From assembly GCA_003117195.1 (NCBI GenBank), contig BDSI01000014.1:1371001-1435000 (forward strand): DNA of 64,000 bases, written 5' to 3'. Origin of the DNA: Eudorina sp. 2006-703-Eu-15 (Eukaryota; Chlorophyta; Chlorophyceae; Chlamydomonadales; Volvocaceae). Below the pieces are notes generated by a model, which made no database searches, had not been told where the DNA came from, and worked only from the letters and a program-made list of their open reading frames with translations. Position 1 is the first letter of the stretch, and each line of letters begins with the position of its first letter. Made by a program: the position numbers and the translations under genes. This document shows positions 61,101 through 64,000 of this stretch, piece by piece.

Positions 61101-63678
61101 GACTACGAACACACGTGGGCGCGCACCTTCCAAATTGGCTCCAAGGCGAACTGCACGAACATGGCCTTCAGCTTGCTGCCCCCGCCGCCCCGCTTGGACG
61201 CCCGGACCACCCGCTTGTCCTGGTCGGAACGAGGTGGGCCGCAGCGAGGGCGAGGTGGGCTGTATAGATGTACAGACCCGCGCTGATTGCAGAGATGGGC
61301 AAAACACCCAGTCGCGGAAACCAACAGCACAGAGGCGGGGATAGGCGGGCGTCGGCGCGCCCTTAAAACAGTTGGCGCCACCGCTGGCGCTGATGTTCAC
61401 ACGTCGAGGGTCGCAGTAACTGGCAGTGGGCCGCCCAGAGTCGGGGTGCCGGACCCGGCCCCACCAGGAAGGGGAAGCGCCGGCCGCAGGGCGCAACGCG
61501 GCCATCCAGCAGTACCCACTCCCAGGCTCATCGCTGGAGAGCGCTCACCAAGACCCCAACCCCGACCCCAACCCAACACCAACCCAACCCAACCCAAACC
61601 CAACCCAAACCCAACCCATTTACCTTCGGGCTGAAGGCCCAGTCGCCCCACAGCGCCCGGACGAGCGCCTCCGGTTTGCAGCCCAGCTTCTCCACGTACC
61701 TGCAGCGCACAGCAGTTCAGTACCGATCCCGCTCAGCGCCGGAACCCGGAAGCACACCGCGTCACCGCCCGCTGTGTGGACGTGGCCGGGAAGCGGCTAT
61801 GGCCACGGTGGGATGATTGCCAAGTGGTGCTGGCGGTCGTTGGTGGGTCCCGCTTATGGTCCCGCTTATGGTCCCGCTTATGGTCCCGCTTATGGTCCCG
61901 CTTATGATCCCGCTTATGGTCCCGCTTATGGTCCAGTGTACACTGTGTTGGTGTTGATTGAGCGCCGCTGTGACATACAGCACTGCCGGCACCGAAGAAT
62001 TCGACTTCGGGGCACGCCTGAAAAAGCCGTGCATCATGCTTCCTCCATCAGGCGGACCGGGGTCACACACCCCCGCAACGAAATCCCCCTCCCCAAGCCC
62101 GCGAGCCCCGGCGCCTCCACTCCACTCACATCTCCGCGAACTGGTCCAGTCGGAAAGCCCACCCGTCCGCTGCGCTCCCGAACGCCACGCTGCCCATGAC
62201 CGGGTCGAACACATCCCGCTCCTCCTCGCTGTCGCCGCCGCCGCCGCCGCCGTTGCCTCGGTCGTCGTCGCTGCACCCCACCACGCCGACGACGACAACG
62301 CAGCGAAGGAGCACACAGTCAGAGTGCGTGACATGCCAAGGGCACAGCTAAGCCCGGAGATGCCCGTGGCAGAGCAGGAGTGCGTGACATGCGAGGGGCA
62401 TGAGCGGGGGCAGTATGAGGCCACGACACAGCAGCACGGGGCCCCTGAAAGGGAATGAAACAGTGCGGTGCCGCGCAGTGCCGCGCAGTGCAGGACGGGG
62501 ATGGGAAGGATCGTCATCTGCGGCGTAACGGGTTCGAGCGCAGCAGGACGGGGCCCCGTCGCCGTCCAGGGCACTCCTACAAGCCCTGCAGTCCCCCATT
62601 CTCCTGCACCCGGTGCTCAATGCAGGTACCTCGCCACGTAAGTACTCTGAGTAACTTTTATTGTGCGCCCGGGTTCGTTTGTGGGTTTGGTTTAACTTGT
62701 CTTTTTAATCCCATGCTCCATTACCCCTTCCTTTGTGACCCACATCCTAACGCCCACGCCCTCCTCCACACACCCTCCGCAGCTGGGCTGTTCCTTTTTA
62801 ACACCCTCCGCGGCCTCCTCACCCTTCCTGCTGCTGCTGGCCGGCGGCCGCCGCCTCCGCCTGGTCCGCCCTCGCCTGGTCCATGGCCAGCACGGCATCT
62901 GCCTCCCGCAGGTAGTGTTCGGAGGCGAAGGCTGACAGGATCATGTTGGCGTGCGTTACGATGTCGCGAAGCCTGCCGTACGCCTCCTCCGGACTCATCT
63001 TGAGCTCCAGGATCAGCCGGTCGATCTTATTAATCACGAGCACCGGCTTGACCTGTGCCCATGTACGGATGCCCAGGAAGAATCATGTACGTACGGGGTG
63101 TCGTACGGCCTTATCCATGTGTACGAAGGTATGCTGCACACATGCACGCGCGCGTGTGTGTAGCTCAAGGGTGGGTACAGATGGGTAAAATTGAAAAAGA
63201 AATAAACCCGAAGAACGAACCCAACGCAACGCAGTATACTTACGTGGTGTGGTACCTGCATAGCAATGGAAATACCGAGACTGTGCGCGAACGCGTGGCG
63301 GCGCGGCCGCGCTGCCGCCACAGATGGGTAGCGTGGCCCCAAGCCGGTCTCTCGTCCAAAATTAAACCCATCCCGCCCACCCCACCCCACCCCACCCCAC
63401 CCACCGCCTGGACGCACGCTCCAGGCGAGGACCCGTACTCACACTCGTACCCGACACTCTAATACGGCATGCCGTACCTTTTCCTCGTACGCCTGCCGCA
63501 GCACCGCGTGCGTCTGAATGCACACCCCCTCCACCGCGTCCACCACCACCAGCGCGCCGTCGCTGAGGCGGGCGGCGGTGGAGACCTCGGAGCAAAAGTC
63601 CACGTGGCCCGGCGAGTCGATCAAGTTGATGAGGTACCCGGTGGACAGCTTGGCGGCTTCGGACAGCGACTTGGGGCC
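52175..63678 (-). CDS. EFL1: Elongation factor-like GTPase 1 (EFL1/Ria1), 5' partial
   Basis: Cytoplasmic EF-2-like GTPase that, with SBDS, releases eIF6 from pre-60S ribosomal subunits. 21 exons, reading leftward: 63678–63478, 63052–62823, 62270–62130, 61699–61624, 61219–61127, 60441–60313, 60117–59938, 59647–59498, 59103–58936, 58288–58160, 57839–57753, 57190–57083, 56863–56617, 56138–55978, 55781–55304, 54787–54522, 54062–53979, 53468–53364, 53037–52924, 52666–52553, 52243–52175. All are GT–AG and in phase (1109 aa). GTPase motifs DSPGHVDF (G3) and NKIDRL (G4) are present; the start codon and P-loop exon lie beyond the right edge. EFL1-specific segments: [117 protein letters not shown] and [21 protein letters not shown] Gln/Pro- and Gly-rich insertion sits in exon 54787–54522. 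Confidence 0.95.
53188..53335 (+). repeat. CAG/GCAGCGG-rich low-complexity intron
   Basis: Imperfect CAGCAG and GGGGGCAGTGGCAGC units, including a near-duplicate of a CAGCGGCCACAGCAGCAGCG block, fill most of the EFL1 intron between exons 53468–53364 and 53037–52924. Confidence 0.8.
56402..56470 (-). repeat. (GT)n-linked dispersed motif, copy 2
   Basis: Read on the minus strand: a GT run, TTATTTAGGCAGGCAGAACA, then GGAGTGCGTGACATGCGAGG. This matches 25497–25586 nearly base for base. It lies in an EFL1 intron. Confidence 0.65.
56441..56560 (+). repeat. (AC)n and T-rich AAACACAC motif array
   Basis: (AC)n, CGGCTCAGTTCTCTTTAACA, CACACAGTTATCTTTTAGAC, TTTTACACACGCCC, then GGCTTCTTATTAAACACACA: two to three tandem forms of the same motif in the EFL1 intron beside exon 56863–56617. 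Confidence 0.6.
57363..57431 (+). repeat. AAGGACGTTAT direct repeats ending in GTTACAGCGGACC
   Basis: Three AAGGACGTTA(T/C) units with short variable joins are followed by AAGACGTTACAGCGGACCCC and GCGGGT. The last unit grades into the terminal motif of repeat families A and B. It lies in an EFL1 intron. Confidence 0.6.
58321..58350 (+). repeat. (GATCA)n microsatellite
   Basis: Six uninterrupted 5-bp units in an EFL1 intron, followed by degenerate ACCCAGATGGGA-like units to about 58.46 kb. Confidence 0.95.
60708..60771 (+). repeat. 21-bp minisatellite
   Basis: Three copies of a 21-bp unit made of CCCCCGCGGGTCCCCGAGCC plus G, in the EFL1 intron between exons 61219–61127 and 60441–60313. The same intron holds TATGTGGCGGG-like degenerate repeats at about 60.48–60.63 kb. 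Confidence 0.9.
60881..60907 (+). repeat. (ATTC)n microsatellite
   Basis: Six to seven ATTC units in an EFL1 intron. Confidence 0.95.
60985..61036 (-). repeat. (GT)n-linked dispersed motif, copy 3
   Basis: On the minus strand GTGTGTTCGTGGTCAGCCAG then GGCAGGACTGCGTTACATGC and AAAGGG, a diverged copy of the 25.5-kb motif, in an EFL1 intron. Confidence 0.55.
61070..61118 (-). repeat. (GT)n-linked dispersed motif, copy 4
   Basis: On the minus strand GTGTGTTCGTAGTCGGAGCA then GGTGTGCGTGTAACATGG. It starts within about 10 nt of the EFL1 splice donor at 61126. Confidence 0.55.
61848..61932 (+). repeat. 13-bp minisatellite
   Basis: Six to seven copies of TCCCGCTTATGGT, one with a single change (ATGAT), in an EFL1 intron. 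Confidence 0.95.
62321..62400 (+). repeat. (GT)n-linked dispersed motif, two partial copies
   Basis: AGAGTGCGTGACATGCCAAG with GCTAAGCCCGGAGATGCC is followed by GCAGAGCAGGAGTGCGTGAC ATGC. Both resemble the 25.5-kb motif but lack the GT tract. It lies in an EFL1 intron. Confidence 0.55.
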
Positions 63679-64000
63679 CTGCAGCACGGCGATGTTGAAT
63701 GGATGCGGCGTCGCAAGGACGGCGTGGCGTGGCGGGACGGGCGTCCAGGGAGGATTGGGTTGGGGCCTCGTGTTGGCGGAGGGGTACAACGCGCGCTGCC
63801 GCCGTTCAAGGTGCAGGCCCTTCTCCGCGTGCAGTACGCGTGAAGGTGTGCTGGGTATAGGGAATCCACGGGACGTTTCTGGTGCGGGTCATGCACGTCC
63901 TGGTGCGTCCTGGTGCGGGTCATGCATCCTGCGGGTGCGCGCTGACATGGCGATTGCCCTGTAATCCGGGACACATGCAGGTCCGCCCCCGTACGGTACG
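63679..64000 (-). other. EFL1 upstream intron to window edge
   Basis: The exon at 63678 begins after CTGCAG in phase 0, so at least one upstream exon with the P-loop must exist. None is recognisable before the window ends. A direct repeat of a GTGCGGGTCATGCA-like block occurs at about 63881–63930. Confidence 0.6.

Overview
The window looks like nuclear DNA of a green alga, most likely a volvocine or chlamydomonadalean species. It is GC-rich, and its genes carry many short exons with GT–AG introns. (GT)n/(AC)n tracts and minisatellites are frequent in the introns. The protein families also fit: PDR-type ABCG transporter, PF03407 nucleotide-sugar transferases, a Golgi-type sulfotransferase, a GT90/CAP10 enzyme, a receptor-like kinase with an algal-type ectodomain, and EFL1. 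The species cannot be fixed from sequence alone. Exon models below were built by hand from splice-site phase and family motifs.

Layout, left to right. (1) 1–6073, minus: 5' part of a PDR-type ABCG transporter, running off the left edge. (2) 8710–13155 and 14537–19339, plus: tandem paralogues of a PF03407 nucleotide-diphospho-sugar transferase, with every shared internal exon identical in length. (3) 23108–25265, plus: a type II membrane sulfotransferase. (4) 28550–34881, minus: a GT90/CAP10 glycosyltransferase. (5) 39779–48266, minus: a 15-exon transmembrane receptor-like protein kinase, with a decayed copy of its last exon at about 37.26–37.44 kb. (6) 52175–63678, minus: EFL1, the ribosome-assembly GTPase, complete at its 3' end and missing only the exon(s) with the start codon and P-loop beyond the right edge.

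The sequence between genes and inside introns holds several repeat families seen more than once here. One is a roughly 420-bp element (about 7.4, 25.7 and 49.8 kb) with an end like GTTACAGYGGACC. A second group has a related end (21.2, 24.0 and 8.2 kb). There is a tRNA-like SINE at 20.5–20.9 kb, and a (GT)n-linked motif that recurs mainly in EFL1 introns. AT-richer blocks lie upstream of several genes.

Four adjacent genes (8.7–34.9 kb) encode proteins of the secretory pathway that act on glycans: two nucleotide-sugar transferases, a sulfotransferase and GT90. This fits the sulfated, glycosylated extracellular matrix of volvocine algae, but a functional cluster is only an inference. I saw no CRISPR array, rRNA or convincing tRNA gene.
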